64,000 nt of DNA from Pseudoalteromonas luteoviolacea B = ATCC 29581 (GCA_000333235.1 CAPN01000016.1:310001-374000), one strand, 5' to 3'; numbered from the stretch's first letter, positions 45,603 through 56,310 are shown. A program made the numbers and translations. The notes: generated by a model not told the origin, from the sequence alone.

Positions 45603-45671
45603 CACTCCCCCTCTTTGACTCGTGGCGTATTGTAGCAATTCACTGACTTTGCACCTAGAAAAAGGATCGCC

Positions 45672-46211
45672 ATGGCACTCGATAATTCCCTTCGCTTAAC
45701 ATACCGTTTAATGGACGAAGACGACGCTAAACTGCTCTTTGAACTGGATCAAGATGAAGCGGTAATGAAATACCTAAATGGCGGAGTTAAAACCACGATG
45801 GATGATATTGTTAATCGATTTATTCCGCGTCTAAATGCGTTTCACAATGAACCAAAAGGCTGGGGATTATGGCAAGTGAATACGATTGATGGCGATGAAT
45901 TCATCGGCTGGATCTTAGTTCGTCCGATGCACTTTTTCTCGCCAGAACGTGACGACTCCGACATTGAGTTAGGATGGCGTTTTAAACAATGCTCTTGGGG
46001 CAAAGGTTACGCAACCGAAGCAGCTGACCATATCGCAACTCATATTATAGCGCTTAATAACCTCAAGGCGATGAGCGCAGTTGCAGCAGTCGACAACCTT
46101 GGCTCGATTGCCATCATGAAAAAACTAGGTATGCACTTTGTAAAACAAGCTATACACAGCGATCCTGCCTGGCAAGCCGAAGTGGTATACTACACAAAAC
46201 AACTTACTTAA
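45672..46211 (+). CDS. GNAT family N-acetyltransferase (RimJ/RimL-like)
   Basis: 179 residues with the GNAT fold: LRLTYRLMDEDDAKLLFELDQDE at the start, WLLVRPM-like ILVRPMHFFSPERDDSDIELGWRF, the acetyl-CoA loop CSWGKGYATEAADH and a late NLGSIAIMKKLGMHFV. The family acetylates protein N termini, antibiotics or small metabolites; the substrate is unknown. Ribosome site AAGGAT precedes the ATG, and it is divergent from tapT. Confidence 0.85.
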   Translation: MALDNSLRLTYRLMDEDDAKLLFELDQDEAVMKYLNGGVKTTMDDIVNRFIPRLNAFHNEPKGWGLWQVNTIDGDEFIGWILVRPMHFFSPERDDSDIELGWRFKQCSWGKGYATEAADHIATHIIALNNLKAMSAVAAVDNLGSIAIMKKLGMHFVKQAIHSDPAWQAEVVYYTKQLT

Positions 46212-46257
46212 CTTGGCAAAACAGGTATCTTCAAGTTGACTGGGTATAATAGTCAAA

Positions 46258-47226
46258 TCAATTGTGCTTAACTTTGTTGTTTAAAGCGCTATTGAGTGCT
46301 GCTAATTCATTACGGATCCAAGTTTTCTCTAAATATTTATCGAGATTTGTTTCTGCAAATCGCAAAAAGTGCTTCGCGGCATGGGCAATATGACGGTCGG
46401 TTCGAACAACAAAATACCAATGACTAACTAAACCGAAATCGTCTATTGGTAAGACTTTCAAAGTACGATCTTCACTTGGGATCACATGCCGAGAGAGCAC
46501 CGCAATCCCCATACCTGCGCTTACGCCAACTCGGATCGCTTCGTTGCTTGCCATCTGCATACTGTCTGACAACACTAAACCTCGACTTTGCAGTGCACTA
46601 TCAAAAAGCATGCGCGTGGCCGAGCCTCGTTCGCGCAATAAAATTCGACGTTCTGCGATATCGCTTAGTGACACCGAATTTTGTTTTGCTAATACATGAT
46701 CACATGGCACCACCAGCACCAGCGGATTTTGCAAAAAACGTCCCGCCAACGCGTGCTCTAATGATGGCGGGTGACTAAATACATAAAGATCATCTTCTGC
46801 TCTCTCGAAACGTGCTATTACTTGTTCCCGATTGCCAATTTCAACTTTCATTTCCACGTGGGGATGAGCCACACTAAATGGGCCCATTAATTTAGGTAAA
46901 ATATATTGCGCCGTATTGACCATCGCAATACGACACATTCCTCGTTCACCACCTTTTATTTCGTGTAAATACTGTTCAAAATCATTGAACTGTTCGAGTA
47001 CCTGTTGACATGTACGAAAAAGCTCAAGGCCAGCTTCAGTTGGGATAAGACGTTGTTGCTGATGAAAAAAGAGCGCTTCACCAACCGCTTCTTGTAAACG
47101 TTTTAATTGCAAAGATACGGTTGGTTGCGTCAAGTGTAGTCGTCTAGCTGTTTCACTCACCGATCCAAATTGCACCACATGCATAAACACTTCTAATAGT
47201 CGAAATGACAGTTGCCGCAAATCCAT
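46258..47226 (-). CDS. LysR-family regulator, CbbR-like
   Basis: 322 residues: winged helix-turn-helix at 5-65 (LEVFMHVVQFGSVSETARRLHLTQPTVSLQLKRLQ) and a periplasmic-binding-like effector domain (about 90-295). The effector domain resembles the CbbR/CysB-like group that controls carbon fixation and bicarbonate genes. It is divergent from an SbtA-type bicarbonate permease, which it probably regulates. A palindrome just upstream of its start could be its operator. No clear ribosome site precedes the ATG. Confidence 0.85.
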   Translation of the reverse strand: MDLRQLSFRLLEVFMHVVQFGSVSETARRLHLTQPTVSLQLKRLQEAVGEALFFHQQQRLIPTEAGLELFRTCQQVLEQFNDFEQYLHEIKGGERGMCRIAMVNTAQYILPKLMGPFSVAHPHVEMKVEIGNREQVIARFERAEDDLYVFSHPPSLEHALAGRFLQNPLVLVVPCDHVLAKQNSVSLSDIAERRILLRERGSATRMLFDSALQSRGLVLSDSMQMASNEAIRVGVSAGMGIAVLSRHVIPSEDRTLKVLPIDDFGLVSHWYFVVRTDRHIAHAAKHFLRFAETNLDKYLEKTWIRNELAALNSALNNKVKHN

Positions 47227-47237
47227 ATGAGAAACCC

Positions 47238-47253
47238 ATAGATAATAATCTAT
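47238..47253. promoter_or_regulatory. Putative LysR operator
   Basis: ATAGATAATAATCTAT, two 6-base arms around a 4-base centre, contains the T-N11-A pattern that LysR proteins favour. It lies 12 bases upstream of the LysR start codon, in the 111-base divergent region. Confidence 0.45.
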
Positions 47254-47337
47254 ATAACATTACCATTAATTTAATTATTTTCTATAGGCAAAGTTCTCTA
47301 CAATGCGCTAAATCGACATTCAATTAATGAGGAAACC

Positions 47338-48285
47338 ATGCCAGATATCGTTGTAATGTTTTTTGTTCTTGGACTTGTCGCCGGACTGCTGCGTTCGGAT
47401 CTCACGATTCCAAAAGCGACCTATGAAACACTAAGCCTGTTATTAATGCTCACAATCGGTTTAAAAGGCGGTATGGTATTGCACGGCAATCTTGACTGGC
47501 GTTTGTTACCACAAATGCTCACTGTCATGGCGTTAGGAGCGCTCATTCCTTTAGCTTTGTATCCTCTACTTAGTAAAGTAATTGGGTTATCTGTTGCCAA
47601 CAGTGCAAGTATTGCAGCGCATTATGGCTCTGTAAGTGCAGGTACCTTTGCTGTCGCGTTAGCATTTGCTGAAAGCAAGCTGCTGCCAATAGGACCTGAA
47701 GTCACACTTTACCTCGTGATGTTAGAGCTTCCCGCTATCATCATTGGCTTACTGTTATTTCGCCGCTTCGATAAAAAAGACGACACCCAACAGCAAACGC
47801 CTCTGTCTCACCTATGGCATGAAACACTTACCAACAAAAGCGTGATTTTGCTTGTCGGCGGCGTGATCATCGGAATGATGTATGGTACGCAGCAAGGCTC
47901 ACAAGTTACAAGCTTATTAACATCCAGTTTTAAAGTTGTCCTTGCTTTGTTCTTACTCGAAATGGGTATAAATGCTGCACAAACCCTTCGTCCAACACCT
48001 TGGCATCAATGGCGATTAGCGATTTTCGCACTTACTATGCCAATGATATTAGGTTCGCTTGGCGTAGTCGTTGGCCTTACTTTAGGTTTAGAGCAAGGCT
48101 CAGTGGTGATTTTAGCGTCATTGCTCGCCAGTGCATCGTATATTGCTGCGCCTGCAGCAATCAAAGCGGCAATACCCAAAGCTGACATTGGCCTTGCCAT
48201 GTTAAGTTCACTTGGACTTACCTTCCCATTCAACGTGATTATAGGGATTGGCCTTTACCATCAGCTTGCCGTGTATTTGAGTTAA
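47338..48285 (+). CDS. SbtA-type sodium-dependent bicarbonate permease
   Basis: 315 residues, about ten membrane helices in two inverted halves. It starts PDIVVMFFVLGLVAGLLRSDLTIP and includes LLLMLTIGLKGGMVLHGNLDW and SIAAHYGSVSAGTFAVAL, matching the SbtA family first described in cyanobacteria. A GAGGAAACC ribosome site is present. In a heterotroph it would supply bicarbonate to carboxylases when CO2 is scarce. Substrate is inferred from family. Its end overlaps the facing DUF486 gene by 4 bases. Confidence 0.85.
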   Translation: MPDIVVMFFVLGLVAGLLRSDLTIPKATYETLSLLLMLTIGLKGGMVLHGNLDWRLLPQMLTVMALGALIPLALYPLLSKVIGLSVANSASIAAHYGSVSAGTFAVALAFAESKLLPIGPEVTLYLVMLELPAIIIGLLLFRRFDKKDDTQQQTPLSHLWHETLTNKSVILLVGGVIIGMMYGTQQGSQVTSLLTSSFKVVLALFLLEMGINAAQTLRPTPWHQWRLAIFALTMPMILGSLGVVVGLTLGLEQGSVVILASLLASASYIAAPAAIKAAIPKADIGLAMLSSLGLTFPFNVIIGIGLYHQLAVYLS

Positions 48286-48644
48286 CTCCAAAGCTGCATC
48301 AATTGGGGGCGGAAGATAAAAAACACCGCGCCCAACAAACATAACCCTGCCCACACAAAGTCCAACCGAAATGGCTCTTTCATATAAATAATCGCAAAAG
48401 GCACAAACACTGTCAGCGTGATAACTTCTTGCAAAATTTTTAGCTGCCCTAAGTTCATTACCGTATAACCAATGCGATTAGCTGGCACTTGAAAAAGGTA
48501 TTCCACCAACGCAATCCCCCAGCTGACCAACGCAGCAATAATCCAAGGTTTATGATTGAGATCTTTGAGATGGGCATACCACGCAAACGTCATAAAAACA
48601 TTGCTAACAAACAACAGGCCGATGGTTTGGAGATAAACAGGCAT
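48282..48644 (-). CDS. DMT-family small membrane protein (DUF486)
   Basis: 120 residues with four membrane helices; WYAHLKDLN, ALVSWGIALVEYLFQVPANRIGY and LGQLKILQEVITL identify the DUF486 family, distantly related to small drug/metabolite transporters. The start at the ATG 48644 is preferred to a TTG 12 bases upstream. No ligand is known. Confidence 0.85.
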   Translation of the reverse strand: MPVYLQTIGLLFVSNVFMTFAWYAHLKDLNHKPWIIAALVSWGIALVEYLFQVPANRIGYTVMNLGQLKILQEVITLTVFVPFAIIYMKEPFRLDFVWAGLCLLGAVFFIFRPQLMQLWS

Positions 48645-48733
48645 AATCGCGTTCAATATCAGAAAAATTTGGGAGATTGTGCCGAGTGCACAGAAAAACT
48701 ACAAGTGTTAATACGAAAGAGTAAACTGAAAAA

Positions 48734-48767
48734 TAAAAAACGAGTTAAGGGTCACTTAACTCGTTTT
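48734..48767 (-). terminator. Terminator of the pyruvate dehydrogenase operon
   Basis: Minus-strand stem AAAACGAGTTAAG with CTTAACTCGTTTT (13 bp, perfect) around a 5-base loop, followed by a T-rich tail. Located about 25 bases after lpd. Confidence 0.9.
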
Positions 48768-48790
48768 CTTCAAACTAATCCGCGAATAGC

Positions 48791-50212
48791 TTACTTTTTC
48801 TTCGCTTTTTTGTTTGGAAGATCCGTGATTGAACCTTCGAAAATTTCCGCTGCTAAGCCAATTGACTCATTTAGCGTTGGGTGAGCATGGATAGTAAGTG
48901 CGATGTCTTCACCGTCTGCACCCATTTCAACTGCTAGACAGATTTCACCAAGCATTTCACCCGCATTGATACCAACCATTGCACCACCGATGATACGACC
49001 TGAGTCTTTATCAAAGATAAGCTTAGTTTGACCTTCTGTGCGCGCTGATGCGATAGCACGGCCTGATGCTGCCCATGGGAATACCGCAGTTTCGATGCTT
49101 AAGCCTTTTTCTTTGGCTTCTTTCTCAGTCACACCAACCCATGCAATTTCAGGATCGGTGTACGCGATTGAAGGAATGCACTTAGGATCGAAGAAGTGTT
49201 TCTGACCAGAAATAACTTCTGCAGCTACGTGACCTTCATGAACTGCTTTATGCGCAAGCATAGGTTGACCAACGACGTCACCGATCGCGTAAATGTGGCT
49301 GACGTTTGTGCGCATTTGCTTATCTGTGTTGATAAAACCGCGCTCACAAACCGCAACGCCCGCTTTGTCTGCATCAATAAGCTTACCGTTTGGAGTACGG
49401 CCAACTGCAACCAGTACTTTATCGTAACGTACTTGACCTTCTGGCGCTTGTTTTCCTTCGAATGTAACGTAAATACCATCTTCTTTTGCTTCAACCGCAA
49501 CCACTTTCGTTGACAGCATTACGTTAAACTTGTCGCTTACGTATTTTTGATAAACTTTAATGATATCTTTGTCTGCCGCAGGTACAAGTTGATCCGCAAA
49601 TTCAACTACGTCAATTTGTGAACCTAATGCACGGTAAACTGTCCCCATCTCAAGACCAATAATACCACCACCTAAAACAAGTAGTTTCTCTGGTACATCT
49701 TTAAGTTCAAGCGCACCGGTTGAGTCAATGATACGCTCGTCTTGTGGAATAAATGGAAGGTTTACTGGCTGTGAACCTGCCGCAATAATAGCGTTATCGA
49801 ATGTGATTGTGGATTTGCCATCAGCACCTTCAACCGCAATCGTGTTTGCGCCTGTAAATTTACCGTAGCCACTAACTACTTTCACTTTACGCATCTTCGC
49901 CATACCAGCAAGGCCACCAGTAAGCTGACCAATCACAGACTCTTTCCACGTACGGATTTTATCTAAATCGATTTTTGGTGCGCCAAATGTTACACCGTGG
50001 TGTGCCATTTCACTTGCGTCATCGATTACTTTAGCAACGTGTAGTAATGCTTTTGAAGGGATACAACCCACGTTCAAACACACACCACCTAGGGTATTGC
50101 GTGATTCAACTAGTGTAACTTCTAAACCTAAATCTGCAGCACGGAACGCTGCTGAGTAACCACCAGGACCACCGCCTAGCACTACAACTTGAGTTTTGAT
50201 TTCGTTGCTCAT
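48791..50212 (-). CDS. lpd: Dihydrolipoamide dehydrogenase (E3)
   Basis: 473 residues, FAD flavoprotein that reoxidises dihydrolipoyl groups of E2 with NAD, shared by pyruvate and 2-oxoglutarate dehydrogenases. The FAD motif VVLGGGPGGYSAAFRAADLG is at 9-28, the redox-active disulfide in GGVCLNVGCIPSK (Cys about 45 and 50), the NAD motif VLGGGIIGLEMG, TNVSHIYAIGDVVG and the C-terminal catalytic HAHPTLNES. It lies 190 bases after aceF with a hairpin between, so it may also have its own promoter. Confidence 0.97.
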   Translation of the reverse strand: MSNEIKTQVVVLGGGPGGYSAAFRAADLGLEVTLVESRNTLGGVCLNVGCIPSKALLHVAKVIDDASEMAHHGVTFGAPKIDLDKIRTWKESVIGQLTGGLAGMAKMRKVKVVSGYGKFTGANTIAVEGADGKSTITFDNAIIAAGSQPVNLPFIPQDERIIDSTGALELKDVPEKLLVLGGGIIGLEMGTVYRALGSQIDVVEFADQLVPAADKDIIKVYQKYVSDKFNVMLSTKVVAVEAKEDGIYVTFEGKQAPEGQVRYDKVLVAVGRTPNGKLIDADKAGVAVCERGFINTDKQMRTNVSHIYAIGDVVGQPMLAHKAVHEGHVAAEVISGQKHFFDPKCIPSIAYTDPEIAWVGVTEKEAKEKGLSIETAVFPWAASGRAIASARTEGQTKLIFDKDSGRIIGGAMVGINAGEMLGEICLAVEMGADGEDIALTIHAHPTLNESIGLAAEIFEGSITDLPNKKAKKK

Positions 50213-50371
50213 GTTATTACCTTAACTAAGATTGAACGGGACTATGCTCATCTATTTTGACGAGTCGTCGCAGCCAAGTTGGCTTGCCAAGCAATTGGTG
50301 CGCTACACGCTAACTGGGCAAAGCCTGTTTATCATTTTGTGCGCCTAAGTTTATCACTGGCACATACTAAA

Positions 50372-50396
50372 GTCCCGCCTAAATATTAGGCGGGAC
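50372..50396 (-). terminator. Hairpin between aceF and lpd
   Basis: GTCCCGCCTAA and TTAGGCGGGAC form an 11-bp stem around a 3-base loop, 7 bases after the aceF stop. The T tract after it is only TTTAG, so it may be a partial terminator or mRNA-end stabiliser that reduces lpd transcription. Confidence 0.6.
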
Positions 50397-50402
50397 AACA
50401 AA

Positions 50403-52310
50403 TTACATTACCAATTGACGAATATCACTTAGGTAACTTGCTAATGTAGCAGTAAAGCGTGCGGCCAACGCACCGTCAATTACACGGTGGTCGTATGAAC
50501 AGCTTAATGGCACCATTAAGCGTGGTTCAAACTCTTTACCATTCCACTTAGGTTTAAAGTCTGATTTAGACACCCCTAAAATAGCCACTTCTGGTGCATT
50601 TACGATTGGCGTAAACGCTGTACCACCAATGCCGCCAAGGCTTGAAATAGTAAAACAGCCACCTTGCATATCTGCTGCAGTCAGTTTACCGTCACGTGCT
50701 TTTTTAGAGATTTCCATCAATTCACGTGAAAGTTCCATAATGCCTTTCTTGTTTACGTCACGAACAACAGGAACAACTAGACCGTTTGGTGTATCAACTG
50801 CGATACCAATATGGACGTATTTCTTTAAGATCAAGCTCTCCCCATCTGCCGACAACGATGAATTGAAGGTTGGGAATTCCTCAAGTGCTTTTGCAGCCGC
50901 TTTCATCACAAAAACTAATGGTGTAATTTTCACACCGAGTTTTTTCTTTTCTGAAAGCACATTTTGCTCTTTGCGGAAGTCTTCAAGTGCTGTGATATCT
51001 GCTTCATCAAATTGGGTAACATGTGGAATATGTACCCAGTTACGGGCAAGGTTTGCACCTGAAAGCTTTTGAATACGCGATAGCTTCTTCTCTTCAACTT
51101 CACCAAACTTGCTAAAGTCGACTTTTGGCCATGGAATCAAATTCAAACCAGAGTTATCACCACCACTCGCTGACGCTGTATTCAATTGACCTGATTCAAC
51201 TTTCTTAACCAAGTCTTTCACGTAGTTTTGTACGTCTTCTTTCACCACGCGGCCTTTACGGCCTGTGCCTTTAACGCGCGCTAGGTTTACACCAAACTCG
51301 CGAGCAAGACGACGTACTACTGGCGAAGCATGAGCATAGTCAGAATTTACTTCAAACTCTTCTTTTGCCGCAGGCGCCGATGCGGCTGCAACTGGTGCGG
51401 CTTTAGCAGGAGCAGGCGCAGGCGCAGCGGTTTGAACTGGCGCTGCAACCGGTGCAGCAGATTGCGTTTCGAAGACGAAAACCAAAGAACCGGTACCAAC
51501 TTTGTCACCTGCTGCTACCTTGATTTCTTTTACTGTACCTGCAAATGGTGCAGGGACTTCCATTGACGCTTTATCGCCTTCCACGGTCAGTAACGATTGC
51601 TCTTCAGCAACCACATCGCCCACTGCAACCATGATTTCCGTGACTTCAACTTGATCACCACCGATGTCCGGCACAAACACGTCTTTTACCGCCGTAACCG
51701 CCACGGAGGCGACAGGCGCTGCAGCTTGAGCAGGCGCTACGGAAGCAACTGGAGCTGCGGTTGCAGAACCTGCCACTTCAAATACAAAGACTAAACTACC
51801 CGTAGATACTTTTGCGCCCGGTGCGACTTTGATTTCTTTTACGGTGCCCGCAAATGGCGCTGGCACTTCCATTGAAGCTTTGTCGCCTTCTACAGTGAGC
51901 AGTGACTGCTCTTCACTTACCGAATCCCCCACCGCCACTAGGATTTCCGTCACTTCGACTTCATCACCACCAATATCTGGCACAAACACTTCTTTTAGTT
52001 CACTTGTGGTCGCTTGAGTTGGGACTTCCACAGGCGCTGCTTCTGCTACTGGCGCTGAAGCTACTGGCGCTTCAGCTGCATCAGTATCAAAGACCATGAT
52101 CAATTTGCCAGTGGCAACTTTGTCGCCAATCGCTATTTTAATTTCTTTAACTGTACCTGCGTGTGACGCAGGTACTTCCATTGATGCTTTGTCGCCTTCA
52201 ACTGTTACAAGTGATTGGTCAACTTCAACTTTGTCGCCCACTTGCACCAAGATCTCGGTCACTTCTACTTCATCAGCACCAATATCTGGAACATGAATTT
52301 CAATTGCCAT
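50403..52310 (-). CDS. aceF: Pyruvate dehydrogenase E2, dihydrolipoamide acetyltransferase
   Basis: 635 residues with three lipoyl domains (about 2-75, 107-181 and 211-285), each with the lipoylated Lys in [10 protein letters not shown], joined by Ala/Pro-rich linkers. A peripheral subunit-binding domain (about 325-362, [23 protein letters not shown]) and the acetyltransferase core (about 395-635) with catalytic [15 protein letters not shown] follow. It transfers acetyl groups to CoA and forms the complex core. It starts 11 bases after aceE with a GAGGAG site. Confidence 0.96.
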   Translation of the reverse strand: MAIEIHVPDIGADEVEVTEILVQVGDKVEVDQSLVTVEGDKASMEVPASHAGTVKEIKIAIGDKVATGKLIMVFDTDAAEAPVASAPVAEAAPVEVPTQATTSELKEVFVPDIGGDEVEVTEILVAVGDSVSEEQSLLTVEGDKASMEVPAPFAGTVKEIKVAPGAKVSTGSLVFVFEVAGSATAAPVASVAPAQAAAPVASVAVTAVKDVFVPDIGGDQVEVTEIMVAVGDVVAEEQSLLTVEGDKASMEVPAPFAGTVKEIKVAAGDKVGTGSLVFVFETQSAAPVAAPVQTAAPAPAPAKAAPVAAASAPAAKEEFEVNSDYAHASPVVRRLAREFGVNLARVKGTGRKGRVVKEDVQNYVKDLVKKVESGQLNTASASGGDNSGLNLIPWPKVDFSKFGEVEEKKLSRIQKLSGANLARNWVHIPHVTQFDEADITALEDFRKEQNVLSEKKKLGVKITPLVFVMKAAAKALEEFPTFNSSLSADGESLILKKYVHIGIAVDTPNGLVVPVVRDVNKKGIMELSRELMEISKKARDGKLTAADMQGGCFTISSLGGIGGTAFTPIVNAPEVAILGVSKSDFKPKWNGKEFEPRLMVPLSCSYDHRVIDGALAARFTATLASYLSDIRQLVM

Positions 52311-52321
52311 GATTGCTCCTC

Positions 52322-54988
52322 TTATGCGTACAGTGGGTTCGTTTTCGTGGTATCAATATCAAATTTTTTGATCGCTTCTGCCACAACCGATTTCTCAACT
52401 TTGCCTTGCTTAGCAAGCTCGCTTAACGCAGCAACCACAACATAACCTGCGTTCACTTCAAAATGACGACGAAGATTTTCGCGGCTATCAGAACGGCCAA
52501 AACCATCCGTACCAAGCACTTTGTAAGAACTACTTGGCATAAATGCACGTACTTGATCTGCATAGCTCTTCATGTAATCTGTCGCAGCAATTGCAGGTGC
52601 TTCACCCATTACCGTGGTAATGTAAGGCACTTTAGTCTCTGCCGTTGGATTAAGCATATTGAAACGCTCACAATCGTAACCATCACGTGCTAGCTCATTG
52701 AATGAGGTAACCGAATAAACATCAGAACCAATGCCGTATTCTTGGCTTAAGATCGTCGCAGCTTTACGCACTTCATTTAAAATAGTACCAGAGCCCATAA
52801 GCTGTACTTGCGCTTTATCACCAGCAAGCGTTTCTAACTTGTAGATACCACGACGGATACCATCCTCAACCCCTTCTGGCATTTCTGGGTGATGATAGTT
52901 TTCGTTCATGAGAGTGAGATAGTAGAAGACGTTTTCTTGCTCTTCACCGTACATGCGACGGATACCATCTTGTAAAATTACTGCAACTTCAAATGCATAC
53001 GTTGGGTCATAAGAAATACAGTTCGGAATTGTGCCCGCTTGAATGTGTGAATGACCATCTTCATGCTGTAAACCTTCACCATTGAGCGTTGTGCGACCTG
53101 CTGTAGCACCTAGTAAGAAACCACGCGCTTGTTGATCACCTGCTAGCCACGCCATATCGCCTACACGTTGGAAACCAAACATTGAGTAGTAAATATAAAA
53201 TGGGATCATTGGTAGGTTATTTGTGCTGTAAGACGTCGCAGCAGCTACCCAAGACGACATAGCGCCTAGCTCATTGATACCTTCTTGAAGTACCTGACCT
53301 GATGTTGCTTCTTTGTAGTAAGAAACAATGTCTCTGTCTTCAGGGCTGTAGTTTTGGCCGTGTGGGTTATAAATACCGATTTGACGGAATAAACCTTCCA
53401 TACCAAACGTACGAGCTTCGTCAGCGATAATAGGTACAATGTTCTTACCAACATTCTTATCTTTTAATAAGATATTTAGCGCACGAACGTAAGCCATGGT
53501 AGTCGAGATGTCACGCTTTTGCTCTTGTAATAGTGGAGCAAAATCACCAAGCTCTGGAAGCGTCAATTTTTGTGTGAAATTCGGTAAACGCTGCGGTGTA
53601 TAACCATGTAAAGCCTTACGGCGAGCATGCAAATATTCATGCTCTTTAGAACCTTCTTCAAGTTTCAAATAAGGCAGATTAACTAAATCAGCATCCGACA
53701 CAAGATCGTCAAGACCAAGACGTGAACGCAAATGCGCAACGTGCGTCATGTCCATTTTCTTTACTTGGTGGGCAATGTTTTTGCCTTCTGCAGCCGCGCC
53801 CATGCCGTAACCTTTTACTGTTTTCGCAAGAATAACGGTTGGACGGTCTTTTGTATCTTGAGCAGACTTAAACGCTGCATACAGTTTTGATGATTCATGA
53901 CCACCACGTTTTAATGCAAAAATTTCTTCGTCTGTTAAATCAGCGACGAGCGCTGCTGTTTCAGGGTAGCGACCAAAGAAATGCTTACGTACAAACGCTC
54001 CATCTTTTGATTTATACGTTTGGTAATCACCGTCGACGGTTTCATTCATCAGTTGCAGCAATTTGCCTGTCGTGTCTTTAGCAAGTAACTTGTCCCAACC
54101 GCGACCCCAAACCACTTTGATCACGTTCCAACCTGCGCCTTTAAACAAGCCTTCAAGTTCTTGAATGATCTTACCATTACCCATTACTGGGCCGTCGAGA
54201 CGTTGTAGATTACAGTTCACCAAGAAACATAAATTGTCGAGCTTTTCACGCGCAGCAAACGAAATCGCACCACGTGATTCTGGCTCATCCATCTCACCAT
54301 CACCTAAGAACGCGTAAACACGTTGATCCGTGGTATCTTTCATACCTCGACCATTTAAGTACTTTAAGAAACGCGCTTGGTAAATGGCAGAGATCGGGCC
54401 AAGACCCATTGAAACGGTTGGGAACTGCCAAAACTCTGGCATCAGTTTCGGGTGCGGATAAGATGAAAGGCCTTTGCCATCCACTTCTTGACGGAAGTTA
54501 TCAAGTTGATCTTCCGTTAAACGCCCTTCTACAAACGCACGAGCATAAATACCTGGTGAAATGTGACCTTGGTAATAAACTAAATCGCCACCGTCTTTAG
54601 GGTTTGGAGCACGGAAGAAATGGTTAAAACACATTTCATAAAAGGCTGCTGAAGATTGGTAAGACGCCATATGTCCGCCAAGCTCAAGCTCTTTTTTCGA
54701 CGCACGCAATACGATCATGATCGCATTCCAACGAATAATAGAGCGAATACGACGCTCTAAAGTTACATCGCCAGGGTAAGCAGGCTCTTGTGCTGCCGGA
54801 ATAGTGTTTACGTAGTTTGTGGTAATGCCTGTAGGCATATCTACGCCTTCTAAACGAGCTTGCTCTAGTACTTGCTCTAGAAGGTATTGAGCGCGTTCAA
54901 CGCCCTCTTCTTTCACTACCGACTCAAGCGCTTGCAACCACTCTTTGGTTTCTAACGCGTCAATGTCAACTTTGGTGACTTCAGACAT
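52322..54988 (-). CDS. aceE: Pyruvate dehydrogenase E1, homodimeric type
   Basis: 888 residues, thiamine-diphosphate enzyme that decarboxylates pyruvate and loads acetyl groups on E2. [55 protein letters not shown] and the cofactor motif [15 protein letters not shown] with the [12 protein letters not shown] segment confirm the family, and the C-terminal [15 protein letters not shown] is typical. An AAGGAAAC site precedes the ATG. Expression is probably controlled by pdhR 60 bases upstream. Confidence 0.97.
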   Translation of the reverse strand: MSEVTKVDIDALETKEWLQALESVVKEEGVERAQYLLEQVLEQARLEGVDMPTGITTNYVNTIPAAQEPAYPGDVTLERRIRSIIRWNAIMIVLRASKKELELGGHMASYQSSAAFYEMCFNHFFRAPNPKDGGDLVYYQGHISPGIYARAFVEGRLTEDQLDNFRQEVDGKGLSSYPHPKLMPEFWQFPTVSMGLGPISAIYQARFLKYLNGRGMKDTTDQRVYAFLGDGEMDEPESRGAISFAAREKLDNLCFLVNCNLQRLDGPVMGNGKIIQELEGLFKGAGWNVIKVVWGRGWDKLLAKDTTGKLLQLMNETVDGDYQTYKSKDGAFVRKHFFGRYPETAALVADLTDEEIFALKRGGHESSKLYAAFKSAQDTKDRPTVILAKTVKGYGMGAAAEGKNIAHQVKKMDMTHVAHLRSRLGLDDLVSDADLVNLPYLKLEEGSKEHEYLHARRKALHGYTPQRLPNFTQKLTLPELGDFAPLLQEQKRDISTTMAYVRALNILLKDKNVGKNIVPIIADEARTFGMEGLFRQIGIYNPHGQNYSPEDRDIVSYYKEATSGQVLQEGINELGAMSSWVAAATSYSTNNLPMIPFYIYYSMFGFQRVGDMAWLAGDQQARGFLLGATAGRTTLNGEGLQHEDGHSHIQAGTIPNCISYDPTYAFEVAVILQDGIRRMYGEEQENVFYYLTLMNENYHHPEMPEGVEDGIRRGIYKLETLAGDKAQVQLMGSGTILNEVRKAATILSQEYGIGSDVYSVTSFNELARDGYDCERFNMLNPTAETKVPYITTVMGEAPAIAATDYMKSYADQVRAFMPSSSYKVLGTDGFGRSDSRENLRRHFEVNAGYVVVAALSELAKQGKVEKSVVAEAIKKFDIDTTKTNPLYA

Positions 54989-55048
54989 ATGGAAGTTTCC
55001 TTATGTTTAAAATGCTAAATTTTTATTCGATTAAATCACACGCAGCGA

Positions 55049-55798
55049 TTACAGTGGCTTTGTGCGGCGAAGGCTACGCTCAATTCGCGAACGTTCTTTT
55101 CCTGCTTGCAACAAAGCGTCTTCGATAAACGCTAAGTGAGCATTACTCGCTAAGCGAGCCTCTTCCGGGTTGCCGTTAATTACCGCATTCATTAGAACTT
55201 GGCGATGATCAGCTAATTGCTCACTGACATCTGACTTTTGTAACAGTACTTCTAGGTTTTGTAATACGTTTTGCTCAAGCAACGGCTGCATACCACGCAC
55301 CAAATGCAAAAGCACCACGTTATGTGATGCTTCTGCAACAGTATAATGAAAGGCATTAATTGCTTTTGCTTTTTGTTGAATATCGTCTGCGACAGCGGCG
55401 ATATTCTCAAAACTGTGTTTCACTTTAATAAAGTCGTTTTCAGTACCACGCATTGCCGCGTAAAACGCAGCTATGCCTTCAAGAGCATGGCGAAATTCCA
55501 GTAAATCAAACTGCGATTCTGGATGTTTACTCATCAAATTAAATAACGGATCGCTTAATCCTTCTTCTAATTGATTTTTAACAAAGGTTCCGCCCCCTTG
55601 ACGGCGCGTCACTAATCCCTTTGCTTCAAGCTTTTGGATCGCTTCTCGCAAAGAAGGTCTAGACACTTCAAATTGTTTTGCAAGCTCTCGCTCTGGTGGT
55701 AAACGTTCACCAGGCACTAACGAGCCCTCAAGAATCATATTCTCGAGTTGCTCGACGATAACATCTGACAGTTTTGCAGCTTTAATTTTTAGTGACAT
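55049..55798 (-). CDS. pdhR: Pyruvate dehydrogenase operon repressor PdhR
   Basis: 249 residues, GntR/FadR family: winged helix at about 8-75 (VIVEQLENMILEGSLVPGERLPPERELAKQFEVSRPSLREAI) and an all-helical effector domain that binds pyruvate. It heads pdhR-aceE-aceF-lpd, the usual arrangement. A PdhR-type operator lies at 55941-55958 upstream, implying autoregulation released by pyruvate. No strong ribosome site is visible. Confidence 0.94.
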   Translation of the reverse strand: MSLKIKAAKLSDVIVEQLENMILEGSLVPGERLPPERELAKQFEVSRPSLREAIQKLEAKGLVTRRQGGGTFVKNQLEEGLSDPLFNLMSKHPESQFDLLEFRHALEGIAAFYAAMRGTENDFIKVKHSFENIAAVADDIQQKAKAINAFHYTVAEASHNVVLLHLVRGMQPLLEQNVLQNLEVLLQKSDVSEQLADHRQVLMNAVINGNPEEARLASNAHLAFIEDALLQAGKERSRIERSLRRTKPL

Positions 55799-55940
55799 TG
55801 TTAAGCACCGAAATAGAGGTGTGTTTTAACCCTTTGATCCTAAAATGAACTTAGAATTAAAACAGGCTTTTAAGCGCGCCTAATTTAACCAATTCATCGC
55901 TTTAAAGGCATCTAAGAGTAGTCTTGAAACCTCAAAGGTA

Positions 55941-55958
55941 AATTGGTCATACCAAATT
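55941..55958. promoter_or_regulatory. PdhR operator
   Basis: AATTGGTCATACCAAATT matches the PdhR pattern ATTGGTNNNACCAAT, about 145 bases upstream of the pdhR start. It probably mediates autorepression of the pdh operon. Confidence 0.75.
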
Positions 55959-56016
55959 TACCCTATACACTATCAAAAACCTGCTTTTCTGTCAAAGTAA
56001 AGCATTCAACCCTCTA

Positions 56017-56034
56017 GTTTACGTTCACGTAAAC
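56017..56034. promoter_or_regulatory. Unassigned 18-base palindrome
   Basis: GTTTACGTTCACGTAAAC has 8-base perfect arms around a TC centre, between the two PdhR-type sites. It resembles binding sites of MerR-type or related regulators of branched-chain or fatty-acid catabolism in marine gammaproteobacteria, but that is only a resemblance. Confidence 0.4.
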
Positions 56035-56108
56035 CGCGTTTCCGCATTTTCCCTAGCGTTGCAATGCATAAACATGGTCTAAAATCGCCACTTTGACTAG
56101 GTTAAGCT

Positions 56109-56124
56109 AAATGGTCATACCAGT
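56109..56124. promoter_or_regulatory. Second PdhR/GntR-type half-palindrome
   Basis: AATGGTCATACCAGTT shares the TGGTCATACCA core with the first operator. It lies 185 bases before the end of the 512-base gene-free stretch between pdhR and ampE. Confidence 0.5.
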
Positions 56125-56273
56125 TAAATAAGAGAAAAACAGGATGCAATTTGAACTCTGAAACTAAAAGCGGGCACGTTTAACTTAATTAGCCGTGTAG
56201 TAAAGTGAAAAAGACAGGCACATCTGTACCCGATTTATTTTAAGAAGCTGGTGATAAATTATAAATAAATTAG

Positions 56274-56298
56274 GCAGGTGAGGTCTTTTTTCACCTGC
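56274..56298 (-). terminator. Terminator after ampE
   Basis: GCAGGTGA pairs with TCACCTGC (8 bp) around a 9-base loop, 13 bases after the ampE stop on the minus strand. The tail is AT-rich rather than a clean T run. The rest of 55799-56310 holds the operators above and no ORF. Confidence 0.55.
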
Positions 56299-56310
56299 TC
56301 ATTGTCATGT

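Noticed and set aside
51330..52296. Several plus-strand ORFs over aceF
   Set aside because: They are antisense shadows of the lipoyl and linker repeats; the repeated composition alone keeps the frames open.
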